Source: Flavobacterium azooxidireducens
Lineage (GTDB): Bacteria; Bacteroidota; Bacteroidia; Flavobacteriales; Flavobacteriaceae
Assembly: GCF_023195775.1 (NCBI RefSeq)
Contig: NZ_CP096205.1
Coordinates: forward strand, 3,245,001 to 3,309,000
Direction of reading: 5' to 3'
DNA length: 64,000 bases
This document shows, in pieces, positions 17,181 through 24,317 of this stretch (within the stretch, counting starts at the first letter, position 1; every line of letters begins with the position of its first letter). A program made the position numbers and the translations under genes. The notes under the pieces are model-generated. The model saw only the letters and a list, made by a program, of their open reading frames with translations. It ran no database searches and had not been told where the DNA came from.

Positions 17181-17729
17181 TTATTTTGATGCTAATTGCA
17201 TTCGTAAACTTTCTTTTGCTCTGCTCAAAGTCGTGCGGCAGTTGGCATAACTGATATTGATAATTTCGCAAACTTCTTCTAAATCATAGCCTTCAATTAA
17301 AACCAAAGTCAAAATCATCCGATAACTTTCTTTTAGTTTTTGCATAGCGTTCATAATTTCCTGAACTTTCAGATTTGTATGATCGATTGGCTCGTCTTCT
17401 TGTACATCTTCAATTTTGTATGCTTTTGCTTCATAATCATCATGATTAAAAAAACTGTTTTTTTTATAAAAATCGATACTGTAATTAATTACAATTCGTT
17501 TTAACCAAGCTCCAAAAGCGAATTCACCTTTGAATGTTTCAAGTTTTTGAAAAGCTTTCAAAAAAGCTTCTTGCATCACATCTTCGGCAAAATGTTCATC
17601 TTTCACAATTCGAAGAGCCACGTTATACATCGCTTTGCAATAGCGATTATACACCTCTAATTGTGCTTTTTGGTTATTTTGCTTGCAGAGCGATATCAGT
17701 TGCTCAATATTTTCGTTTGCTAAACTCAA
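17181..17729 (-). CDS. ECF RNA polymerase sigma factor
   Basis: This 182-residue protein is a group 4 sigma factor. Region 2 contains CKAMYNVALRIVKDEHFAEDVMQEAFLKAF and region 4 contains YDLEEVCEIINISYANCRTTLSRAKESL, a helix-turn-helix. The linker between them is acidic. The most plausible start is a TTG, as no in-frame ATG precedes region 2. It heads an operon with an anti-sigma factor and two exported beta-rich proteins, which suggests an envelope-responsive regulon. Confidence 0.9.
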   Translation of the reverse strand: MSLANENIEQLISLCKQNNQKAQLEVYNRYCKAMYNVALRIVKDEHFAEDVMQEAFLKAFQKLETFKGEFAFGAWLKRIVINYSIDFYKKNSFFNHDDYEAKAYKIEDVQEDEPIDHTNLKVQEIMNAMQKLKESYRMILTLVLIEGYDLEEVCEIINISYANCRTTLSRAKESLRMQLASK

Positions 17730-17830
17730 TCGGTTGACTTTGATTTGATATAATGACTGACTGTTTTTTGAAATGTTACAGTTTTGTAAAAATAAAATAT
17801 TAAAATTTCCTGTAAGCGAAAAGTAATTTT

Positions 17831-17838
17831 TATATTTG
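17831..17838 (+). promoter_or_regulatory. Bacteroidetes -7 box before the lipoprotein gene
   Basis: TATATTTG matches TAnnTTTG, 15 bases ahead of the ATG at 17854, implying a very short leader. This favours that ATG over a TTG that overlaps the box. Confidence 0.55.
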
Positions 17839-17853
17839 GAAAAATTTAATATA

Positions 17854-18768
17854 ATGAAGAAGCATAATTTACTGACCTATTTATTTATTTTTTGTACAGC
17901 ATTATTCACTTCGTGTACAGAAGAATTTGAGCCAATCGATCCGGCGATACAAATTCCAGGTGATAATGGAGGAGGTGGAAACACAGCAGCTGTTTTTAGT
18001 GTTGATTTTAACGGACAAACCTTTGTTGCAAGCAATTATCAAGCGGTAATTACAGGTGGATCAATTGTTGTTTCGGGAATTAGAGCATCCAATGGCGATA
18101 GCGTTTCTTTTATTGTTGATGGAACAACAACAGGTTCATATCCAGCGAAAGATAATATTATAATTTATCAACCAGCCGGTACAGAATATGGCTATTTAGG
18201 CATAAACTATTCTAATCCGGATTCAAATACGGGTTCAATTGTTATAACATCTATCAACACAACCAACAATACTATTTCAGGAACATTCAATTTTACAGGC
18301 TATTGGTCTGATATTGATGAAGAAGGTGTTTTACCAATTGCTTTTACAAATGGTGTTTTTAATAATATTCCATTCACTAGTGAAAACTATACTGAAGATA
18401 CTTTTTTTGCCAAAGTTGATGGTCAAGATTTCGTAGATGTTGATATTTTTACTGCCATTTCATCTGCTGGTGATGTTGAGTTGATTTCAGTTGCAGGGCA
18501 TGATGCCGATGATAATAGCATTACTGTTAGTGTAAGAAGTAATATTAGTCCCGGAACTTATCAAATTACGGGTAGTAATTCAGATTTAGTTCAAATGTAT
18601 TATGATAAAGAATCTACCGATTTTTGGGAAAGATGTTTAAATGGAACTGTAACTGTAGTAGAACGAACTGCAACTCAATTAAAATGTACTTTTAGCGGAA
18701 TTGTAACTGATGGAGAAACTGCATATTCAATCACTGAAGGTGCTTTTGATGTTCAATACGACGATTAA
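17854..18768 (+). CDS. Lipoprotein of unknown function (DUF6252-like region)
   Basis: This 304-residue lipoprotein has the signal MKKHNLLTYLFIFCTALFTSC, with the lipobox Cys at residue 21, then a Gly-rich linker. It contains two beta-rich domains of about 120 residues, each opening with an FNGQTF or VDGQDF type segment (residues about 45 and 185). It resembles the DUF6252-type surface lipoproteins of flavobacteria, but that is a loose match. The promoter lies immediately upstream and a strong terminator follows, so it is monocistronic. Confidence 0.75.
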   Translation: MKKHNLLTYLFIFCTALFTSCTEEFEPIDPAIQIPGDNGGGGNTAAVFSVDFNGQTFVASNYQAVITGGSIVVSGIRASNGDSVSFIVDGTTTGSYPAKDNIIIYQPAGTEYGYLGINYSNPDSNTGSIVITSINTTNNTISGTFNFTGYWSDIDEEGVLPIAFTNGVFNNIPFTSENYTEDTFFAKVDGQDFVDVDIFTAISSAGDVELISVAGHDADDNSITVSVRSNISPGTYQITGSNSDLVQMYYDKESTDFWERCLNGTVTVVERTATQLKCTFSGIVTDGETAYSITEGAFDVQYDD

Positions 18769-18788
18769 AAGATTTACATAAAAATATG

Positions 18789-18813
18789 AAATCCCGCCTG
18801 TCGGGATTTTTTT
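18789..18813 (+). terminator. Intrinsic terminator
   Basis: An 8-bp stem, AAATCCCG with CGGGATTT, around a 5-base loop is followed by a run of seven T. It ends the lipoprotein transcript ahead of lon. Confidence 0.88.
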
Positions 18814-18900
18814 ATGGCATGTATTTTGACTATTTAAAGTATAGAAAATGCATTTCATCGTTTTTGTAAGTTTTTGTAACTCATTATCAACAAGATGAAT

Positions 18901-18908
18901 TATATTTG
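18901..18908 (+). promoter_or_regulatory. Bacteroidetes -7 box before lon
   Basis: TATATTTG matches TAnnTTTG about 50 bases ahead of the lon ATG. A TTG lies 24 bases upstream, a little far for the -33 element. No heat-shock operator is obvious. Confidence 0.5.
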
Positions 18909-18957
18909 ATATCCATTATCAGAAAATTATTAATGACAAATTGACCCTATTTAGTAT

Positions 18958-21408
18958 ATGTCAAACCACAATATAAAAACTCTTGACAAAATGTCACTTC
19001 ATGATTTCGATACCGAAGCCGATTTAATTCCGCTTCTTACACCCGAAGATGAAGAAGAAATGGCTAATGAAGAATTGCCGAATTCGATTGCTATTTTACC
19101 ACTTAGAAACACAGTGCTTTTTCCCGGTGTTGTTATTCCCATAACAGCAGGAAGAGATAAATCTATAAAATTGATTAACGATGCCAATGCTGCAGGAAAA
19201 GTAATTGGTGTTGTTGCTCAAAAAGATGAAGATATTGAAGACCCTACCCGAGATGATATTCATCAAATTGGAACGGTGGCTCAAATTCTTCGTGTATTGA
19301 AAATGCCTGATGGAAACGTAACCGTTATTCTTCAAGGAAAAAAACGTTTTCAAATTAGTAAAGTCATTTCAGAAGAACCCTATATCAATGCGTTGATTAA
19401 AGAAGTTCCTGAAAAAAGACCAAGCGTTGCCGACACAGAGTTTGGTGCTATCATCGATTCTGTTAAAGAAATAGCCATTAAAATCATCAAAGAGAGCCCG
19501 AATATTCCAACCGAAGCTACTTTTGCTATCAAAAATATTGAAAGTCAATCGTTCTTAATCAATTTTGTTTCTTCCAACATGAATTTAGATGTGAAAGAAA
19601 AACAAGATTTATTATCGATGAATATTTTAAAAGAAAGAGCTCTTTCTACCTTGCGATACATGAATACTGAATTGCAAAAGTTGGAGTTAAAAAACGATAT
19701 TCAGTCCAAAGTACGTATTGATTTAGACCAACAGCAAAGAGAATATTTCCTTCATCAACAAATGAAAACCATTCAAGAAGAATTGGGTGGTGTTTCGTAC
19801 GATCAAGAAATTGATGAAATGCGTGTGAAGGCAAAAGGAAAAAAATGGGATGAAAAAGTTGAAAAACATTTTGAAAAAGAAATTTCCAAATTACAACGAA
19901 CTAATCCGCAATCGCCAGATTTTGGAATACTTCGCAACTATTTAGAACTTTTTCTTGAATTGCCTTGGAATAATTTTTCTAAAGATAATTTTGATTTAAA
20001 AAGAGCTCAAAAAATATTAGACAAAGATCATTTTGGTCTTGAAGATGTAAAAAAACGAATCATCGAACATTTAGCAGTTTTGAAATTGCGAAATGATATG
20101 AAATCGCCAATTATCTGTTTAACAGGTCCTCCGGGAGTTGGAAAAACATCCATTGGGAAATCTATTGCAAAAGCACTAGGTAGAGAATATGTTCGCATGT
20201 CATTAGGTGGATTACGTGATGAAGCTGAAATCAGAGGTCATCGTAAAACCTATATTGGAGCAATGCCCGGAAGAATTTTGCAAAGTTTGAAAAAAGCAGG
20301 AACTTCCAATCCGGTTTTTGTATTAGATGAAATTGATAAATTATCGGTTAGTCATTCGGGAGATCCTTCTTCTGCATTATTAGAAGTGTTGGATCCTGAA
20401 CAAAACAAGGAGTTTTACGATAATTTCCTTGAAATGGGATTTGATTTGTCTAAAGTGATGTTTATTGCTACTTCCAACACGATGACAACCATTCAACCTG
20501 CTTTGAAAGACAGAATGGAAGTAATTAAAATGACCGGTTATACAATTGAAGAAAAAGTAGAAATCGCTCGTCAACATTTATTTCCAAAACAGTTGAAGGA
20601 ACATGGTTTAACCACCAAACACTTAACTATTGGAAAACGTCAGTTAGAAAAAGTTATTGAAGGGTATACAAGAGAATCCGGTGTTAGAGCATTAGAACAG
20701 AAATTAGCACAAGTGATTCGTCATGCAGCCAAATCGGTCGCCATGGAGGAAGAATATAATATGAAAGTGACTGATGAAGACATCATCAAAACATTAGGAG
20801 CACCTCGTTTAGAAAGAGATAAATCAGAAGGAAATGAAGTGGCCGGTGTTGTTACTGGTTTAGCTTGGACGAGTGTTGGTGGAGATATTTTATTTATTGA
20901 GTCCTTGATTTCCAAAGGAAAAGGAACACTTACCTTAACCGGAAATTTAGGTACGGTGATGAAAGAATCGGCTACCATTGCCATGGAATACATTAAGTCG
21001 AATGCTGAATTGTTAGGGGTTAATCAAGAAGTGCTTCAAAACTATAACATTCATATTCACGTTCCGGAAGGAGCAACACCAAAAGACGGACCAAGTGCCG
21101 GAATTGCCATGTTAACTTCGTTAGTTTCTGTATTAACTCAAAAAAGAGTGAAAAAGAGTTTGGCGATGACCGGAGAAATCACGCTTCGCGGAAAAGTGCT
21201 TCCTGTGGGCGGAATCAAAGAAAAAATCTTGGCAGCTAAAAGAGCCAATATCAAAGAAATCATTTTGTGTGCAGACAATAAGCATGATATTGATGAAATT
21301 AAATCCGAATATTTAGCAGGTTTGACCTTTCATTATGTGAAAGAAATGAGTGAAGTAGTTACTTTAGCAATCACTAATCAGAAAGCTAAAAACGCTAAAG
21401 AGCTTTAA
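18958..21408 (+). CDS. lon: ATP-dependent protease Lon
   Basis: Lon (816 residues) is a soluble hexameric AAA+ serine protease that degrades misfolded and regulatory proteins. The N-terminal substrate-binding domain starts near residue 40 ([14 protein letters not shown]). Walker [10 protein letters not shown] is near residue 390 and Walker [10 protein letters not shown] follows. The proteolytic domain has the catalytic Ser in [11 protein letters not shown] near residue 713 and the Lys in [10 protein letters not shown]. The length fits the LonA type, with the short acidic N-terminal extension usual in Bacteroidetes. Confidence 0.97.
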   Translation: MSNHNIKTLDKMSLHDFDTEADLIPLLTPEDEEEMANEELPNSIAILPLRNTVLFPGVVIPITAGRDKSIKLINDANAAGKVIGVVAQKDEDIEDPTRDDIHQIGTVAQILRVLKMPDGNVTVILQGKKRFQISKVISEEPYINALIKEVPEKRPSVADTEFGAIIDSVKEIAIKIIKESPNIPTEATFAIKNIESQSFLINFVSSNMNLDVKEKQDLLSMNILKERALSTLRYMNTELQKLELKNDIQSKVRIDLDQQQREYFLHQQMKTIQEELGGVSYDQEIDEMRVKAKGKKWDEKVEKHFEKEISKLQRTNPQSPDFGILRNYLELFLELPWNNFSKDNFDLKRAQKILDKDHFGLEDVKKRIIEHLAVLKLRNDMKSPIICLTGPPGVGKTSIGKSIAKALGREYVRMSLGGLRDEAEIRGHRKTYIGAMPGRILQSLKKAGTSNPVFVLDEIDKLSVSHSGDPSSALLEVLDPEQNKEFYDNFLEMGFDLSKVMFIATSNTMTTIQPALKDRMEVIKMTGYTIEEKVEIARQHLFPKQLKEHGLTTKHLTIGKRQLEKVIEGYTRESGVRALEQKLAQVIRHAAKSVAMEEEYNMKVTDEDIIKTLGAPRLERDKSEGNEVAGVVTGLAWTSVGGDILFIESLISKGKGTLTLTGNLGTVMKESATIAMEYIKSNAELLGVNQEVLQNYNIHIHVPEGATPKDGPSAGIAMLTSLVSVLTQKRVKKSLAMTGEITLRGKVLPVGGIKEKILAAKRANIKEIILCADNKHDIDEIKSEYLAGLTFHYVKEMSEVVTLAITNQKAKNAKEL

Positions 21409-21427
21409 GAAATAAAACAAATTTTAG

Positions 21428-21460
21428 AAAGTTGGTGTTATAAAAAGCACCAACTTTTTT
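21428..21460 (+). terminator. Intrinsic terminator after lon
   Basis: A 10-bp stem, AAAGTTGGTG with CACCAACTTT, is followed by a T run. Confidence 0.85.
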
Positions 21461-21506
21461 ATTGGCTTATTTTTATTTTAAGATAAATTTACTGAGCAAA
21501 AAATAA

Positions 21507-21514
21507 TATCTTCG
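21507..21514 (+). promoter_or_regulatory. Probable -7 box before porQ
   Basis: TATCTTCG, followed by CA, is close to the TATCTTTGCA form common in flavobacterial promoters. It is 39 bases ahead of the porQ ATG. The same 8-mer precedes cmk (50100) and the MFS gene (13355). Confidence 0.5.
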
Positions 21515-21553
21515 CATTACCGTTATCATTTAGCTAACTGAGTTCCGTTTATA

Positions 21554-22573
21554 ATGTTTAAAAACTTTTTATGTCTTTCATTTCTTCTTTTTTGTGCTGT
21601 GAGCTACAGCCAAATTGGTGGACAATCAGTATATCAGTTTTTAAACTTGGTAACTTCGCCCAGACAAGCCGCTTTGGGTGGTAAAATAATTACCCATTAT
21701 GATTATGATGTGAATGCAGGAATATTCAATCCCGCCAGTATAAACAACCAAATGGATAATCACCTTTCGGTGAATTACGGAAATTATTTTGGTGAAATCA
21801 CCTACGGAACAGCTGCTTATGCTTACACCTACGATCGTCATGTGCAAACTTTTCACGCCGGTGTAAGTTATGTTAACTACGGAACTTTTGAAGGTTATGA
21901 TGAAAACGGTCAACAAACTGCCGATTTTACAGGAAGTGAAGCCGCACTATCCTTCGGATATTCTTATAATTTGCCTTTTACCGATTTTTATATTGGAGCT
22001 AATGCTAAATTAATTACTTCTACCTTAGAAAGTTATAATTCATTTGGTGGAGCTTTGGATATTGGTGCATTATATATTGATGAACGCAACGACATTAATT
22101 TTGCTTTAGTAATCCGAAACATTGGTACTCAGTTTACGACTTATGCAGGAACACAAGAAAAGTTACCACTTGAAATCTTAGCCGGAATTTCGCAAGAAGT
22201 AGAAAATGTTCCAATTCGATGGCATATTACGTTAGAAAATTTACAACAATGGAATATTGCTTTTTCCAATCCTGCCCGAGCGGAAGGTAATTTAGACGGA
22301 GGTCAACAAGAAGAAAAAGTTTCTTTTTTCAATAATGCACTTCGTCATGTGATTTTGGGAGCCGAATTGTTTCCCGGAAAGGCATTTAATCTTCGAGTTG
22401 GTTATAATTTTAGACGTGGTGAAGAATTGCGAATTGTAGACCAACGCCATTTTTCAGGTATTTCCGCTGGTTTTAGCTTGCGATTTAATAAAGTGCGTTT
22501 TGATTATTCTTATTCGCGATATACAGTGGCAGCAAACACGAGTTTGTTTGGGTTGATGATTAATTTGCAGTAA
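21554..22573 (+). CDS. porQ: Type IX secretion system protein PorQ
   Basis: This 339-residue protein has a signal peptide (MFKNFLCLSFLLFCAVSYS) and a predicted outer-membrane beta-barrel. The N-terminal QFLNLVTSPRQAALGGK signature and the overall length fit PorQ. PorQ works with PorV/PorU-type proteins in the attachment of T9SS cargo to the cell surface. A T9SS cargo candidate with a C-terminal sorting domain is encoded at 29865-31826. It has its own promoter and is not in an operon with other T9SS genes here. Confidence 0.88.
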   Translation: MFKNFLCLSFLLFCAVSYSQIGGQSVYQFLNLVTSPRQAALGGKIITHYDYDVNAGIFNPASINNQMDNHLSVNYGNYFGEITYGTAAYAYTYDRHVQTFHAGVSYVNYGTFEGYDENGQQTADFTGSEAALSFGYSYNLPFTDFYIGANAKLITSTLESYNSFGGALDIGALYIDERNDINFALVIRNIGTQFTTYAGTQEKLPLEILAGISQEVENVPIRWHITLENLQQWNIAFSNPARAEGNLDGGQQEEKVSFFNNALRHVILGAELFPGKAFNLRVGYNFRRGEELRIVDQRHFSGISAGFSLRFNKVRFDYSYSRYTVAANTSLFGLMINLQ

Positions 22574-22624
22574 GATGGAAGATGGAAGACCAAAATTCAT
22601 AAATATATGCAAATTTTTTAGTAG

Positions 22625-22742
22625 CAAATCCGTTTATATCTAGTACAGCTAAGCAATCAAAATCTGTGAAAATCTGCTTTTTGCGAAGCAAATCATTTCA
22701 ACCTGCCGGCAGGCAGGTCTGCGTTTCATTTTTAAGTTTTGT
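22625..22742. repeat. Dispersed repeat, 'aatctgtgaaaatctgc' family, copy 1
   Basis: The element runs from CAAATCCG through AAATCTGTGAAAATCTGC and a nested palindrome CCTGCCGGCAGG to TTTTTAAGTTTTG. A related copy without the CCGGCAGG insert lies at 52386-52496. It is non-coding, and its function is unknown. Confidence 0.7.
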
Positions 22743-22771
22743 GTAGATTATTTCTTTTGAAATTTATAGTT

Positions 22772-22842
22772 GCACTGAATTGCGTTAGGGATAGTAGCGA
22801 AAAGCCCGCAGAGAGGAGGCACGACGAACGATCCCGATAGCT
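22772..22842. repeat. REP-like dispersed repeat, left half (split by IS110)
   Basis: GCACTGAATTGCGTTAGGGA followed by TAGTAGCG is the conserved left end of the family also seen at 2046 and 49868. It is cut at a CT dinucleotide at 22841-22842. Joining it to the right half at 24214 restores the perfect 20-bp palindrome ATCCCGATAGCTATCGGGAT, so the transposon sits at the centre of the hairpin. Confidence 0.85.
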
Positions 22843-22879
22843 CCTATGTTTGCAAAATAAAGTTGATATTATAAATTTG

Positions 22880-23060
22880 AAGAAATAAAGTGAAAAGAAA
22901 GAGAGTATACCGATGGCTAAATAACTCTTGAAGTATATTGTTCGATAGATATTACCTCTTTCTTTTTTATCTTTTAGAGTTTGAACAGAATGTAAAGAAT
23001 TGAGTATTGCTTAATATCTTGAATATCCAACTAGGAGAAAAGACGAAGGAAGATACATCA
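22880..23060 (+). ncRNA. Bridge RNA of the IS110 element
   Basis: The element's left end folds into two loops with guides that match the real sites. Target loop: stem 22893-22903 with 22956-22966 (11 bp, AAAAGAAAGAG). Left target guide 22910-22918 (CCGATGGCT) equals the target CCGATAGCT, one change being a G-T wobble. Right target guide 22941-22948 (TTCGATAG) pairs with CTATCGGG at 24214, with two wobbles. Donor loop: closing stem 22971-22975 with 23038-23042. Left donor guide 22985-22991 (ACAGAAT) equals the element's right end 24207-24213. Right donor guide 23032-23037 (TAGGAG) is the complement of CTCCTA at 22841-22846. The outer RNA ends are approximate. Confidence 0.85.
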
Positions 23061-23086
23061 CTTTATCAATTACTAATATTAAAAAA

Positions 23087-24127
23087 ATGATTAAAAAATT
23101 ATTAAAACAAGTCGCAGGAATTGATGTTGCTCAAAAGGAATTAGTCATTACTTTAGGCCGTATATATGAAGATTTCAACATTGAGTTATTTAGTTACAAA
23201 GTTTTTAAAAACAGTGATTCTGGAATTAAATCATTGGTTGAATGGGTAAATAAGCAAATAGATAAAGAGCTTCCCATACGTTACGTTATGGAAGCAACCG
23301 GAGTTTATCATCAAAAGTTTGCATATCATTTAGTCGATAACGGTTGTGAGGTAAGTATTGTATTACCCAATAAGATTAGTAATTACATACGAACCTTAGA
23401 ACAAAAAACAGTAACCGATAAGAGTTGTTCGCAAGCAATTGCACAATTTGGATTAGAGCGAAAATTAGATCGATGGACAAAGCCTAAAAGCATTTACAGG
23501 GAGCTACAACAGCTTACCCGTGAAAGAGAGCAAATTGTTCAAGAGAGGAGTAATATTAAAAACCAAATACATGCTGAAAGTGTAGAAGCTATGCCAAATG
23601 AACGAAGTCTTGATAGGATGAAAAAGAGAATAGTATTATTGAATTTACAAGAAAAAGAAATAAAAAAAGAAATCAACGAAATTACAAAAGCTGATCTTCA
23701 AGTGTCCAATATCATCAAAAGAGTTACATCAATACCTGGTGTTGGTGAATTAACCGCAGTGACAGTTTTAGCGGAAACAAACGGTTTTGAATTAATAAGA
23801 AACAAATCTCAGCTAACTAGTTATGCAGGACTGGATGTAAAAGAAAAGCAATCAGGAACCTCAGTAAAGGGGAAGCCAAGAATATCCAAGAAAGGAAATA
23901 GGTTTTTAAGAAAATCATTGCATTTACCAGCATTAAGTGCTGTAAAATGGGATGAAAATTTTAAAAGTGTTTACGCAAGATTAGTGTCTAAACACGGTAT
24001 TAAAATGAAAGCTTTGGTAGCAGTTCAAAGAAAGTTACTCGAACTAATCTATATTTTATTCAAAAATGAAACAGTTTACGATAAAGAATATATAACAAAA
24101 AATAGCGTGCAAACACAAATGGTTTAA
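23087..24127 (+). CDS. IS110-family transposase (bridge-RNA-guided recombinase)
   Basis: This 346-residue protein has an N-terminal RuvC-like domain, a coiled-coil middle (residues about 139-200) and a C-terminal Tnp domain with the helix-hairpin-helix-like IPGVGELTAVTVLAE and the serine region SGTSVKGKPRISKKGNRFLR (residues 256-275). The acidic tetrad reads D13, E69, D111, but the fourth position (residue 114, in TDKSCSQ) is Cys instead of Asp. The serine nucleophile should be S256 or S259. The gene is full length, so the element may be active if the Cys variant is tolerated. Confidence 0.93.
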   Translation: MIKKLLKQVAGIDVAQKELVITLGRIYEDFNIELFSYKVFKNSDSGIKSLVEWVNKQIDKELPIRYVMEATGVYHQKFAYHLVDNGCEVSIVLPNKISNYIRTLEQKTVTDKSCSQAIAQFGLERKLDRWTKPKSIYRELQQLTREREQIVQERSNIKNQIHAESVEAMPNERSLDRMKKRIVLLNLQEKEIKKEINEITKADLQVSNIIKRVTSIPGVGELTAVTVLAETNGFELIRNKSQLTSYAGLDVKEKQSGTSVKGKPRISKKGNRFLRKSLHLPALSAVKWDENFKSVYARLVSKHGIKMKALVAVQRKLLELIYILFKNETVYDKEYITKNSVQTQMV

Positions 24128-24213
24128 ACACGCTATAGAGACTAGTTCAGAGACTGTCTTGAAAAACAAAACTAATAAAAATTTAGATTTTATTTTGGAA
24201 ATCAACACAGAAT

Positions 24214-24265
24214 CTATCGGGATGCAGCGGATAGCCCGACCCGTAGCTTGCGGAGGGGAACGCCC
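24214..24265. repeat. REP-like dispersed repeat, right half
   Basis: CTATCGGGATGCAGCGGATA, then GCCCGACCCGTAGCTTGCGG and AGGGGAACGCCC, is the right half of the repeat interrupted by the IS110 element. The same right end is found, nearly base for base, at 49945-49983. Confidence 0.85.
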
Positions 24266-24272
24266 AAAAAAA

Positions 24273-24301
24273 GTCATAAAAAAACCGCTAAAAAGCGGTT
24301 T
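24273..24301 (-). terminator. Intrinsic terminator of the E1 gene
   Basis: On the minus strand an 8-bp stem, AAACCGCT with AGCGGTTT, around AAAA/TTTT is followed by a T run. It lies 17 bases after the stop codon of the E1 gene. Confidence 0.85.
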
Positions 24302-24317
24302 AAATATAGTTGGTTTT

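Larger units (their letters stand above)
22841..24213 (+). mobile_element. IS110-family insertion sequence, 1373 bp
   Basis: The ends are defined by the interrupted repeat: CT at 22841-22842 on the left and CT at 24214-24215 on the right are the two copies of the core dinucleotide. There are no terminal inverted repeats, as expected for IS110. The left non-coding end is long (about 244 bases) and the right short (about 86), the arrangement of the IS110 group in which the left end encodes the bridge RNA. The transposase gene is intact. Confidence 0.92.

Noticed and set aside
22841..24213. Search for terminal inverted repeats and target duplication of the transposon
   Set aside because: None beyond the CT core is present, as expected for IS110; the ends were set from the restored palindrome instead.
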